From Chrysochromulina parva (Eukaryota > Haptophyta > Prymnesiales > Chrysochromulinaceae): a stretch of DNA of 19,227 nt. The stretch covers positions 1-19,227 of the forward strand of contig PJAB01000909.1 in the NCBI GenBank assembly GCA_002887195.1. The letters run 5' to 3'. Positions 1-8,147 of the stretch are shown in pieces. The position numbers and the translations under genes are program-made. How positions within the stretch are numbered: the first letter of the stretch is position 1; each line of letters opens with the position of its first letter. The notes under the pieces are model-generated. The model was not told the origin of the DNA. It searched no databases and worked only from the letters and a program-made list of their open reading frames with translations.

Positions 1-171
1 CGTACAGTGCGCGCACCCATGCGCTGAGCCGGCCCCGAGCCTAACACAAAGGACATATGTCCCCCTTTCGTAACGTCCAACACGAGACATAGTAGAACAG
101 GCTCTGCCTGTCCACCCTAACTTTCGGCAATTCGAGTCCCTCTCCGTCCCTCCGAGCGCGCGAAGGCGCGA

Positions 172-1434
172 ATGATGCCGCAGATGTTGCGAGCCCTCCG
201 GCAGCGGCTGGTGCCGCCGGGCGCGGTGTGCGCGCGCACCTTGGGCACGCCCGTACCCTCGGCCGCGACGACACTTGTGGACGGCCGCGCCATCAACTTC
301 TTCTTTACGCGCAAGTGCAACTACGCGTGCAAGTTCTGCTTTCACACAGCCAAGTCGTCGCACGTGCTGTCCGAGGCGGACTGCAAGCGCGTGCTGCGCC
401 TGTTCCGCGAGGCCGGCGCCGTGAAGCTCAACATCGCAGGCGGCGAGCCGCTCCTGCCGCAGTACCACGGGCTTGTCGGTAGCGCCGCCTCCCCTCTGGC
501 CTCATCGATTTCCTCCTCGTAAGAAGCCACCGACGGCCCTCCTCTCATGGTCGGTGTCCTCGTCTTGCCGCTCGCAGGGGAGCTGCTGCGCTACAGCAAG
601 CAAGAGCTCGCGTACGAAAGCACGAGCATCATCTCCAACGGCTCGCGGCTCACGTCGCAGTGGTTCGAGGCGCACTCGCGCCACCTGGACATCATGGGCG
701 TCTCGGTGGACTCGGTGGAGCCCGCCACGCTGTTCCAGCTAGGGCGATGGCCCGCGGGCGGTCGGCCGCCCCGCGCGGGCGAGGGGCCCGCCGACATCGG
801 GCAGCTGGGCCACGTGCGCCGCGCCGCGGCGCTGTGCCGCGAGCACGGCGTGCTGTTCAAGCTCAACACGGTCGTCACGGCGCTGAACGTGCATGAGGAC
901 CTCAGCCCGCTCGTCAACGAGACCGGGGCCATGCGCTGGAAGATCTTCCAGGTCCTGCCCATGGGCGGCGAGAACACGGGCGCCGCCGCCACGCGCGGGC
1001 ACGACGTCGCGCCCCTGCTCGTGACGGCTGCGCAGTTCGCCGAGTACGTCGCGCGCGCGCGGGCCGGCGTGTCCGACCCGTCCATAATCGAGGAGGAGGA
1101 CAACGCGACTATGCAGGCGTCGTACATCCTCGTGGATGAGTTCGGCCGCCTGCTCGACACGTCCACGGGCACCAAGACGCCCACGGCTGCGTCGGTGCTG
1201 CACGCCGGGGGCGTCGAGGCCGCGGCGCGGGAGCTGCTAGCGAGCGCGGGGCGCGGCTTCCACCCCGAGGCGTACGTCCGGCGCGGCGCGCACTTCCCCG
1301 AGCGCTGGTCCCGCAGCCGGCAGCCGGTCGAGGCGCCCGCCGGCAGCGGCCCCGCAGGCGGGCCGCCGGAGGCGGCTGCGCCTCGCACTCCATGCGCCGA
1401 TGCCGCAGCCGCCCCCGCCGCCTCCACAGCATGA
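172..1434 (+). CDS. Viperin-like radical SAM enzyme (RSAD2 family), two exons
   Basis: Coding is 172-474 joined to 577-1434, giving about 386 residues; human viperin has 361. Viperins use S-adenosylmethionine and a 4Fe-4S cluster to convert CTP to ddhCTP, which terminates viral RNA synthesis. The cluster motif CNYACKFC (C49, C53, C56) is followed by FHTAKSSHVL, GGEP (90-93), SNGS (121-124), FKLNTV (K196), MRWKIFQ (R221, K223) and YILVDE. All match viperin in order, including the lysines and arginine thought to hold the CTP triphosphate. The first acidic residue is D37, so residues 1-36 form a basic leader, possibly amphipathic or organelle-targeting; it does not resemble the animal ER anchor. 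A Gly/Pro/Arg-rich insertion follows the LGR motif. The C-terminus after PERWSRS is a roughly 50-residue Ala/Pro tail ending without the terminal Trp of animal viperins. The start is the first of two adjacent ATGs. The family is clear; antiviral function here is inferred. Confidence 0.93.
475..576 (+). other. Spliceosomal intron in the viperin-like gene
   Basis: This is a 102-nt intron in phase 0. It starts GTCGGT and ends in a pyrimidine-rich stretch with CTCGCAG. Removing it joins the end of exon 1 (QYHGL) to GELLRYSK, which restores the continuous viperin alignment after the GGEP motif. A stronger-looking donor at 519 (GTAAGA) would leave the downstream exon out of frame with this acceptor. 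Confidence 0.82.
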
Positions 1435-1477
1435 CCGAGTGAGAGCGCGCGGCGCGCTGGCAGAGATGTGTGTGAGA

Positions 1478-1502
1478 GAGTCGCCTTCGAGAGTCGCCTT
1501 CG
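1478..1502. repeat. 13-bp tandem duplication
   Basis: Two adjacent copies of GAGTCGCCTTCGA lie just downstream of the viperin stop codon; the second copy lacks the final base. It probably falls in the 3' untranslated region. Confidence 0.85.
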
Positions 1503-1538
1503 TACACAGAACGACGCGGATGTTGCCGCCAGATCCTC

Positions 1539-1568
1539 ACAACATGCCATACAACATGCCATACAACA
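1539..1568. repeat. 12-bp tandem repeat, 2.5 copies
   Basis: The unit ACAACATGCCAT occurs twice and is followed by a partial third copy (ACAACA). It lies in the presumed 3' region of the viperin-like gene. No function is evident. Confidence 0.85.
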
Positions 1569-2133
1569 GACGGCGGTGTGGTGAGCGCGGGGGGGAGGGG
1601 GCGACATAACGTAACTGAAGGCAGAATCGTGTGACTGTGTCTGATAGAAGCTGTGAAGCAACGCGGAAGTGGGGAGTTGACTTTGGTACCAACCCTATAC
1701 CCGCGGGCTCCCCCCCGCCGCGCCTCCTTTGTCGTTTTTAGTGTCTCGTCTAGATTTTACCGCGCGGTAGGGGCCGCTAGCCGGGGTTACCCACCGGGCC
1801 TCGATTCCTCCATCGTACGGATCGCCGTGCACGAAGCAGAGTCGCAAGTTGCGCACGCGGCTCTCCAGTGAACCAAGTTTCGGAACGATTCATCGCCGAT
1901 ACTACTTGCTCCGTGCGAGTCGAGTGCCGACCGGAACGACCACAAACCCCTGGGAGCGGTGCGTCATGCCCGGTTCGGTTTCCCCGACGTCGACCGCGAC
2001 TATTGAAAACGACGACCGCGACGTCAATTCGTCGCGTCCGTCGTCTGATCAAAAACCAGCGTCCAACGTTCTCAAATACCCCACAGCCGAGCGCCGGCAA
2101 GATAACAGAGACTCGGGAGCGGTGTGAGACACA

Positions 2134-4233
2134 TCACGTCCGCTGGAACAGCACGCGGAAGATACGTGTATCTCGGGCAATCTCGGGGTCCTGCACCTCG
2201 TTGGCATCGTCGTCGACAAAGATGGCCCTCGCGTCCTGAGTGAGGATGGACTGCATGTAACTCGCCTTCGAGTCACCGCTGGGCGTGGAATGAATCCCAA
2301 CGATGGGCACCCCGCGCTCCTCCAAAAAGAGACGGATTGGGACCACGTGGCGGTTCCTCGTGAGCACGTGCGTCGAGATCTTGGTCGCAGCTTCGTGGAG
2401 CTCCGCATCGACGCTGTGCACGCCCTTGAGGGGGTCTGCACCGCTACGCGTCGAGCACAGTGTCTGATCGAAATCGAGAAAGAGCACGTCCGGGTGCCAG
2501 GTCGCGCATGCCGCAAGCACGGCCTCCCCGTCGCCCTGCGCTAATCGGCAGATGTCGCATCTCTGAAACCCCGCGTCGCAGCATGCACAGCGCAGCTGCT
2601 CGTGCGGGCAAAAGGGGTGCGCCTTGCTCTTGCCTTTGGCGGGGACGGCCTCGTAAGGGCAGCGGCCGGCGAGACGCTCGTCGTCATCGCACCGCCAGCA
2701 CACGCCCCGATCCAGCCACAGCTTTGGATACTGCAGCCCACAGACGCGACAGGTCAAGCTGCCGCCGTCTAGCAGCGTCAGCCGTGTCCTGAGCAGCTCG
2801 GCTAACGGACAGCCCTCCGCCGCGATCGCGGCGTTCATCTGCACCTCGAACCGGTCGTAGGCCTCCTTCCCCTCCTTGGCCATCTGAATGATGCCGGCAA
2901 AGGGCGGGGGGAACCATATCGCATTCTGCCCTCGCGAGGAGTCGCTGGCCACAAAGAGCCGCTGCGCCGAAGGATGCTCCCGACCGTCGAGCACGAGCCG
3001 GAGCGTGGCCAACAGGTGCTCGTTTGCGGCGTGGAGCGCCGAGAGCACACGCCGTTTGTTTCCGACCTTCATCTCGAATGACAAGGCCGTGACGAGCGCA
3101 CGGTCATCCGCAGCGAGCGAGCCTGCCTCGTAGCCAGCAGCCGAGAGCGGCTCGCCCTCACGTGCGGCACTCGGACAGCCTGTGGATGGCTCTGCTAGCG
3201 ATGGATGGCCACGAGGGCTGTGCGGAAGGAGCTCAAGCACCCTCGCGGTCCTCTCCTGCTGCTGTGCGAGCGCAAGGGCGACTTTGGCTGCGCCGTCGGC
3301 CTGAGCGAGGGCCTTCGCAGCACCTCGGGCGACGAGGGAGCAACGTGTGTAATGGAGCACGTGCGGCGCGAGCGGCGGGAGCTCGCTCATCACCATGTCC
3401 ACCGCGTTCCGGAAGTAGTCTGGAAGCAGGCCGATCCCTGGCTGGCTATCTGTTGCGCTCGCGGTGGTACCCGCGGGCGCGTCAGGGAGTGGCTGAGCTC
3501 TAGACCCCTCAAGTTGTTCAGCCTCGGCGCGAGCGATCGCCGACGCGGCGAAGAATGCCCTCGGTAGGTCGAGCAGCGGCTTCGGCATGCGGTGCGCATC
3601 GTCCGGATGGCGCGGGAGCAGGCACAGCTGCTTGAGGATGCTTCGCAAGTCGACGAGAGCCATCCTCAGCCCTTTGATCCTGTGGATCGACTCGATGATG
3701 CGCAGGTAGGTGTCTTCTGGCGAGCCGTCGTCGCCGCCATCAGGCCGTTGGCAGAACGCGAGGTCACGCTGACGTGCACGGCGCCACTTTTTGCACAGTT
3801 CGCAATCGTGGCCCTCGATCTTGCACCGTGGCGACTCGCTCGCAAAAAAGCTCGCCTGCCGCACCATGGAGCGCTCGAGCTTCTGGACGTCACCGACGAC
3901 ATGGAGAAGGGCCTTCTTGAAGTTGACAATCTCCGTCCGCAGCCCGAAGGTGCGTGTCAGCCCCGCTGCAGTCAGCGAGTCGAGGATTGTGGCTGCCACC
4001 TCCGAGTTGCACACCGCCTGCAGGTCAGCCTGCACGAGATCCAAGCTTCCAATCGCGAAGTGCGTGCAGAGCGTTGGGCAAATATCGAGCACACACGGCG
4101 CCTTTGCATGGCTGCCACTGGCGTGGATACGCCTCACGTGGCGCTCGAATGCGCAGGCGGCCGTGGAGCTTGCGTCGGTGGTCGAATCTGAGATGGCGTC
4201 AGAGGCGGCCGTGGACGCGGCCGTGGAGGTCAT
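2134..4233 (-). CDS. Cys-rich protein with C-terminal HAD phosphatase-like domain
   Basis: This single 699-codon frame starts at the ATG at 4233; the frame extends eight codons further only by way of a GTG, which is unlikely in a eukaryote. The C-terminal 115 residues resemble the HAD superfamily: motif I FLDFDQTLCS (D587, D589, T591), a motif II-like HVLTRN, a possible motif III lysine (K656 in GDSKASY) and motif IV FVDDD (674-676). HAD proteins are mostly Mg-dependent phosphatases acting through an aspartyl-phosphate. A Cys-dense region precedes this domain: C495-x2-C498, C512-x2-C515, C525, C542, C549/551/552 and C559-x2-C562, consistent with two or more zinc-binding modules. A smaller Cys/His cluster sits at 137-161 (C137, H142, C144, C147, C161). 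The rest is largely helical and unrecognised. The substrate is unknown; the zinc modules could target it to nucleic acid or protein. Confidence 0.8.
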   Translation of the reverse strand: MTSTAASTAASDAISDSTTDASSTAACAFERHVRRIHASGSHAKAPCVLDICPTLCTHFAIGSLDLVQADLQAVCNSEVAATILDSLTAAGLTRTFGLRTEIVNFKKALLHVVGDVQKLERSMVRQASFFASESPRCKIEGHDCELCKKWRRARQRDLAFCQRPDGGDDGSPEDTYLRIIESIHRIKGLRMALVDLRSILKQLCLLPRHPDDAHRMPKPLLDLPRAFFAASAIARAEAEQLEGSRAQPLPDAPAGTTASATDSQPGIGLLPDYFRNAVDMVMSELPPLAPHVLHYTRCSLVARGAAKALAQADGAAKVALALAQQQERTARVLELLPHSPRGHPSLAEPSTGCPSAAREGEPLSAAGYEAGSLAADDRALVTALSFEMKVGNKRRVLSALHAANEHLLATLRLVLDGREHPSAQRLFVASDSSRGQNAIWFPPPFAGIIQMAKEGKEAYDRFEVQMNAAIAAEGCPLAELLRTRLTLLDGGSLTCRVCGLQYPKLWLDRGVCWRCDDDERLAGRCPYEAVPAKGKSKAHPFCPHEQLRCACCDAGFQRCDICRLAQGDGEAVLAACATWHPDVLFLDFDQTLCSTRSGADPLKGVHSVDAELHEAATKISTHVLTRNRHVVPIRLFLEERGVPIVGIHSTPSGDSKASYMQSILTQDARAIFVDDDANEVQDPEIARDTRIFRVLFQRT

Positions 4234-4508
4234 TAGAGGCCCTGAGCGCCCAGTCACGCCATGGTGTGAACGCGATTGTGTGAATGTGAATGTGTGTCTG
4301 TGTGATTTCTAACACTCGCCGAGCGCTCGCGCCGAGCCGACTCCCCTGGAAAACGGAGAGGAGTGCTTTCATCGGGGGCAGCGCCGTGAATGAATCCGTG
4401 TGTTTGAACTGGCTGTTTATATTACTCGGCCGCCTACTCGGAATCTTGGATCCGTCGTGGACAGGCGTGCACGCGAATGAAGTCAAGTCAAACTTTGGGG
4501 TATGACTC
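4234..4508. other. Gap upstream of the HAD gene, with a TG-rich stretch
   Basis: This interval separates two head-to-tail minus-strand genes and should hold the promoter and 5' leader of the HAD-domain gene and the 3' end of the gene to its right. Bases 4262-4308 are an imperfect TG-rich run (repeated TGTGTGAA/TGTGTC). No other feature was recognised. Confidence 0.55.
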
Positions 4509-6875
4509 TTATCGTCCTCGGATGGTGGTAGAGTCATACGAATCGACCACGAGCGCAGAGAGCGAACAGACGTGGCGGAGCTGCTTTGATGCACCGGGTG
4601 CGATCGTCGAGTGGTACACGGGCTGCACGTTGTGGACGTAGTTGCGTGAGTGGTAGTCGTAACGGACCGGCGTCCAGGGGAGAGGCGTGCCATACGAGTT
4701 GAGGAGGTCGGTAGAGGAAAGGCCGGACGAAGAGGTAAGTGCATCATCCAGACTCCCCAAGCGAGGTCGAGTTTGGCGTGGTGGCGACCGCAGCCCGGAT
4801 CGCGGGTACCTCGAGATCGACGAGCTCATGCTCGTCTGGTAGAGCTGATCGTCCAGAGCGGCCGGCGCAAGGGGAGCGGCCTTGGTAGGGCATGCTAGCA
4901 TCCCCTGCCGCTGCTCGTCGAGCGCCGCGGCGAACTGGTCAAGCAGTTCCTGATCCGGATTTGAGTTCGACGCGGGCGGTGAGGCACTGGGAGAGGGCGA
5001 CGAGGCTGAGGCTTGAGACCGCGTGCTGAGGCCGCCGGTCATCACGCCGCCGCCGGCGGTGCGCGCGAGGGCGGCACGCGAAGGTGGGCGATGGAGGAGC
5101 GACGGAAGGGCAAGGAAGATGGGCGAGGGGGTGACGAGGAGGGATGTAGAAGGGTAGCGCTGGAACGCCTGGAACGCGGCGCGCGCTGCAGCGGCTCGGG
5201 CGGGAGATAAGGCGGGAGATAGATGCGAGCCGAGGGCGCCATCGACGCTGTCCGAAGAAGCGAGTGGTTGGCGTGCATGCTGGCGAGAGCCAAGGCGTGA
5301 GGGCAGGTGGCTACGGAACCCGCTGCGGCTGCCAACGCCGCCCGTGTCGTTGACAAAGTGCATCACGTCAGTGTGCGAGCCGCCGCCTGCGGCCGCCGAC
5401 GCCGTGATCGTCTGGACGGCCTCGGCTGCGGCGACGCTGGGATCGACGGCGACGGCGTGATGAGAGGGCGAGGGCGGCGAGGCATAGACCCAAAGTGGCT
5501 TGTGCCGGTGTGCCGGCGAGACGATGGTGGAGCTGTCGAGCGGCGGTAGGTCGGACCATGGGGAGGCTGCCGGCCTTGGGTGCAGAGCAAGGATGATCTT
5601 CCGACGCGGCGTCGAGGCCCGTGCGGAGGCCCGTGCGGAGGCGGTTGGCTTAGCGGTTGGCAGCCGCTCGCCGACGGTCGCCTTGCCATCGAGATCATAA
5701 TCGAGATGAAGCTTCGAAAGCTCTCGATCGGCAAGAGAACGCGCCTGAGCCGCACCCGCATGGTCACCCTTCTGGAGTTTGCGCACCTGCAGTCTCGTTT
5801 GGTACAGCGCCGCCATGCGCACGTGAAACGTCCGCTGCTCTTCCCGGTGCGCCTGCGCCTCTTCCACAACAGTGGAGCAGCTCTTTAGGTTGGGCATCAC
5901 GGCGGCGAGTAGGCGGCGCCGCCGCTGCATAGCAAGCTCGCTGCTCGCCATACCGCTCGCCCCCGATGCGTTCGAAGGCTCGTCGAGCATCGCCAGCATC
6001 CATGAGCGTGCAGGCGTGGGCGCAGCGGCCTCCTCGTCTTCCGCTTCCTGTTCGTCGTCGTCGCCCACGCCTGCGCCGTGGGTTGCGGCTTCCGCGTCGA
6101 GGGCAGCGGCCTCGAGGGCCCTTGCCTGAACCTCCACCTCAGCGTTAGAGGAGCCCTGCTCAGCGGTGGCAGCAGTGGTTGCTGGCGGCGGTTCGGCGAG
6201 AATGATGGCCTTGCGCAGCGAGTGCAGCCTAAGGAGCTTACCCGTGAGCAAGCCTGGTGTGGCCTGGGGGTTGTCTATCATCATGATGCGCTGCAGCCGA
6301 CGCGCGTCCTTGGGGTTGTCGACGAGCCGGCACATGGCGAGCTCGAGCGCGTAAAGTTTCTTGCCGTTCGCGAGCAGCGACTGATGTCTATTGCGGATGG
6401 CGGCGGCCACCTGATGCCGGTTGGTGCTCGTGCACTTCATGGTGCTGAGGATGCGCCGTAGATCATGTACGCGCTTCGCAAGCGGCACGCCCACTTGCCG
6501 AAAGAAAACCACTGCCTGCGCAAGGACGTCCTGTTGGAGCTCCTGGATGGCGCGAAGTCGCCGGCGCGTCGACTTAAGGGCCCGGCAGATCGCGTTGAAG
6601 AGGCCAAGACGCGCCGTCACGGTTGACGGCCGGTAGCGATACGTGTATTGTAGGCGCAGCGCAAGCACGGTCCACAAATGGCCGTGGACAGTGTGCTCAT
6701 GCCACTTGAGGAGCGCCTTGTTGTCGACGTAAAGGAGCTCCACGAACTCGGCGGGAGTCATCCGTGCGACGAGCGCACGCTGCGCGAGGATCACCTGATC
6801 ATCCTCGATGGCCTCCTGCATGAGCGCCGATTCGATTGCGTCGCGGAGCGTATCATGGAGCGTAATGGCGTCCAT
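4509..6875 (-). CDS. Large Ser/Ala/Pro-rich protein of unknown function
   Basis: This single frame of 788 codons starts at the ATG at 6875; the upstream in-frame extension is only a TTG. I do not recognise the family. Residues 1-225 are rich in Leu, Arg and His and look helical and ordered. Residues 226-290 are Ala/Glu-rich and end in a strongly acidic patch (DDDEQEAEDEE). Residues 310-390 form a second basic helical segment. At 392-403 the sequence DYDLDGKATVGE fits an EF-hand calcium loop (D at 1, 3 and 5, G at 6, E at 12), though no clear second EF-hand is present and a proline soon follows. The C-terminal half is Ser/Pro/Ala-rich and probably disordered, and no signal peptide or membrane segment stands out. 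A long stop-free frame in GC-rich DNA can arise by chance, but the ordered N-terminal composition favours a real gene. Confidence 0.7.
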   Translation of the reverse strand: MDAITLHDTLRDAIESALMQEAIEDDQVILAQRALVARMTPAEFVELLYVDNKALLKWHEHTVHGHLWTVLALRLQYTYRYRPSTVTARLGLFNAICRALKSTRRRLRAIQELQQDVLAQAVVFFRQVGVPLAKRVHDLRRILSTMKCTSTNRHQVAAAIRNRHQSLLANGKKLYALELAMCRLVDNPKDARRLQRIMMIDNPQATPGLLTGKLLRLHSLRKAIILAEPPPATTAATAEQGSSNAEVEVQARALEAAALDAEAATHGAGVGDDDEQEAEDEEAAAPTPARSWMLAMLDEPSNASGASGMASSELAMQRRRRLLAAVMPNLKSCSTVVEEAQAHREEQRTFHVRMAALYQTRLQVRKLQKGDHAGAAQARSLADRELSKLHLDYDLDGKATVGERLPTAKPTASARASARASTPRRKIILALHPRPAASPWSDLPPLDSSTIVSPAHRHKPLWVYASPPSPSHHAVAVDPSVAAAEAVQTITASAAAGGGSHTDVMHFVNDTGGVGSRSGFRSHLPSRLGSRQHARQPLASSDSVDGALGSHLSPALSPARAAAARAAFQAFQRYPSTSLLVTPSPIFLALPSLLHRPPSRAALARTAGGGVMTGGLSTRSQASASSPSPSASPPASNSNPDQELLDQFAAALDEQRQGMLACPTKAAPLAPAALDDQLYQTSMSSSISRYPRSGLRSPPRQTRPRLGSLDDALTSSSGLSSTDLLNSYGTPLPWTPVRYDYHSRNYVHNVQPVYHSTIAPGASKQLRHVCSLSALVVDSYDSTTIRGR

Positions 6876-6976
6876 CAAGAACGTCAGGTTCTAACATTGC
6901 TCACAATTAGCTCGTTCGTGAAGCGCATCTGTAACGCTTGTTCGCTAATAAGTTTTTGGATAACATGTCTCATGAT

Positions 6977-7013
6977 GCATGCAGAAATGCAGGAAAGCCA
7001 ACATTCTGCATGC
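6977..7013. repeat. Imperfect inverted repeat (potential hairpin)
   Basis: GCATGCAGAAATG at 6977-6989 pairs with CATTCTGCATGC at 7002-7013. This gives a 12-bp stem with one bulged A and a 12-nt loop. It lies about 100 bases upstream of the ATG at 6875, so it may be in that gene's 5' leader or promoter. Confidence 0.6.
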
Positions 7014-7175
7014 GATCACCCTGTCCGCTGGGAGAGACCGACCTCACTAACAGAGTAGCCCCCGGGAGCGAGATGTCAGAGCTTCCACAGTACAAATTCT
7101 TGTGTCACTGACGGGAGCCGCGGAGCCATACTGCGAAACGGCGGTATATGAGTGCGGGGAGGGACTGCGAAATAA

Positions 7176-7195
7176 CTGACTGACTGACTGACTGG
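7176..7195. repeat. TGAC microsatellite
   Basis: Four to five copies of CTGA/TGAC occur in tandem in intergenic DNA. It is a simple-sequence repeat with no evident role. Confidence 0.85.
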
Positions 7196-7741
7196 CCTTC
7201 CATCAAGCATTGCCAAGTGGACACTGGCGAGAAACGCCCGACACCACGCGCCAAAAAGTAGAAAAGGTGGAGAGGGAGGTCGGACGACCCATTTGTTTAC
7301 AATCTCCGTTCGTTCTACCTTGCCAACCTTGGCATTGAAGCGGCCAACTTCCACAAACAGTGACGTGTTGATTGACGTGTTCCCGCTCACGACGCCGACT
7401 CCCGCGCCAATAGAGGCGCATCATATGGAGGGCCTCGACCGGTACATTGTGCTCGAGATTCCTCACCGCTACCACGCGTGCAGGGTGCTCAGTGCCTGCC
7501 GTCCCAGTGGGCGGCTTGCCCTGGGGCACCGACTGGCCCGAGTACTTCCAGGGGCTAGTCATGTAAACCGGGTGCGGATGCAGCCCGGGAAATTACTGCA
7601 CTACAAACTAGAGGGCTCGCGCCCAGCTAGTCACACACTAATTTGGTAACACATTGACGGTTAGGGATTGCATGCTACTGCATGCCTCCGGGACCAGGGG
7701 TGTGGCCTGGCAGGCCTCACGCGCGCCCCCCAATCTGGCCT

Positions 7742-7778
7742 ACGCATCTGACTCAGAGTAGCTCTTACCACGCCATCT
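7742..7778 (-). pseudogene. Relic second C2H2 finger after the PARP stop codon
   Basis: Bases 7748-7771 repeat bases 7823-7846 with one mismatch over 24 nt. The latter encode GKSYTES in the functional finger. The copy lies 75 bp (25 codons) downstream and reads GKSYSES in the same frame after the TAA stop at 7779-7781, followed soon by TAG. This fits a finger duplication cut off by a stop codon. The partner cysteines and histidines are not preserved. Confidence 0.6.
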
Positions 7779-8048
7779 TTAGCTCGCCGAGTGCTTCGCA
7801 CGCTTGTGAGCATAGAGTTTCCCTGACTCAGTGTAGCTCTTACCACAGCCAACGTGATCGCATACGTGTCGCATCTTCGGCTGGACTGCGTGCAAGGCCG
7901 CTTTGGCCTTGTTCGACTCTTGAGCGGCGGCAAACGCTGCCAAATTTGCCGCAACTCTTTCCGTTGATCGTTGCCATGGTTGAGATGTCGCAACGGCCGC
8001 CGCCGCCGCCGCCGCCGCCTCCGCCGCCGCCGACGCCGCCTCCACCGC

Positions 8049-8081
<33 letters not shown>

Positions 8082-8114
8082 CTCCGTCTTCGCCGCCTTC
8101 GCCGCCTCCACCGC

Positions 8115-8147
<33 letters not shown>

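Larger units (their letters stand above)
1435..2133. other. Gene-free convergent gap
   Basis: About 700 bases lie between the stop codons of two convergent genes. Several overlapping open frames of 70-125 codons occur on both strands, but none has a recognisable motif or a sequence bias that singles it out. The interval probably holds both 3' untranslated regions and terminators. Two short tandem repeats near the left end are listed separately. Confidence 0.6.
6876..7778. other. Gap between two minus-strand genes
   Basis: About 900 bases hold the presumed promoter and 5' leader of the gene to the left and the 3' region of the PARP gene to the right. A hairpin, a TGAC microsatellite and a zinc-finger relic are listed separately. 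A plus-strand frame with an ATG near 7425 encodes about 75 residues without recognisable motifs. I do not call it a gene. Confidence 0.5.

Noticed and set aside
519..576. Alternative intron with the stronger-looking donor GTAAGA at 519
   Set aside because: Joining 518 to 577 shifts the frame of exon 2. The donor at 475 is in phase and restores continuous viperin sequence.
591..1661. Minus-strand 356-codon open frame
   Set aside because: It lies antisense to viperin exon 2, which matches a known family motif by motif. The frame is a GC-rich shadow with no motifs.
1868..2239. Plus-strand 123-codon frame in the gap after viperin
   Set aside because: It runs into the 3' end of the HAD-domain gene on the other strand and has no recognisable motif or supporting context.
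4234..4257. GTG-initiated extension of the HAD-domain gene
   Set aside because: GTG starts are not expected in a eukaryotic nuclear gene; the ATG at 4233 is eight codons in. The same reasoning removed the GTG extension at 11371 and the TTG extension at 6878.
7293..7649. Plus-strand 118-codon frame in the gap left of the PARP gene
   Set aside because: It begins at TTG, its first ATG is at about 7425, and there are no motifs. It was not strong enough to call.
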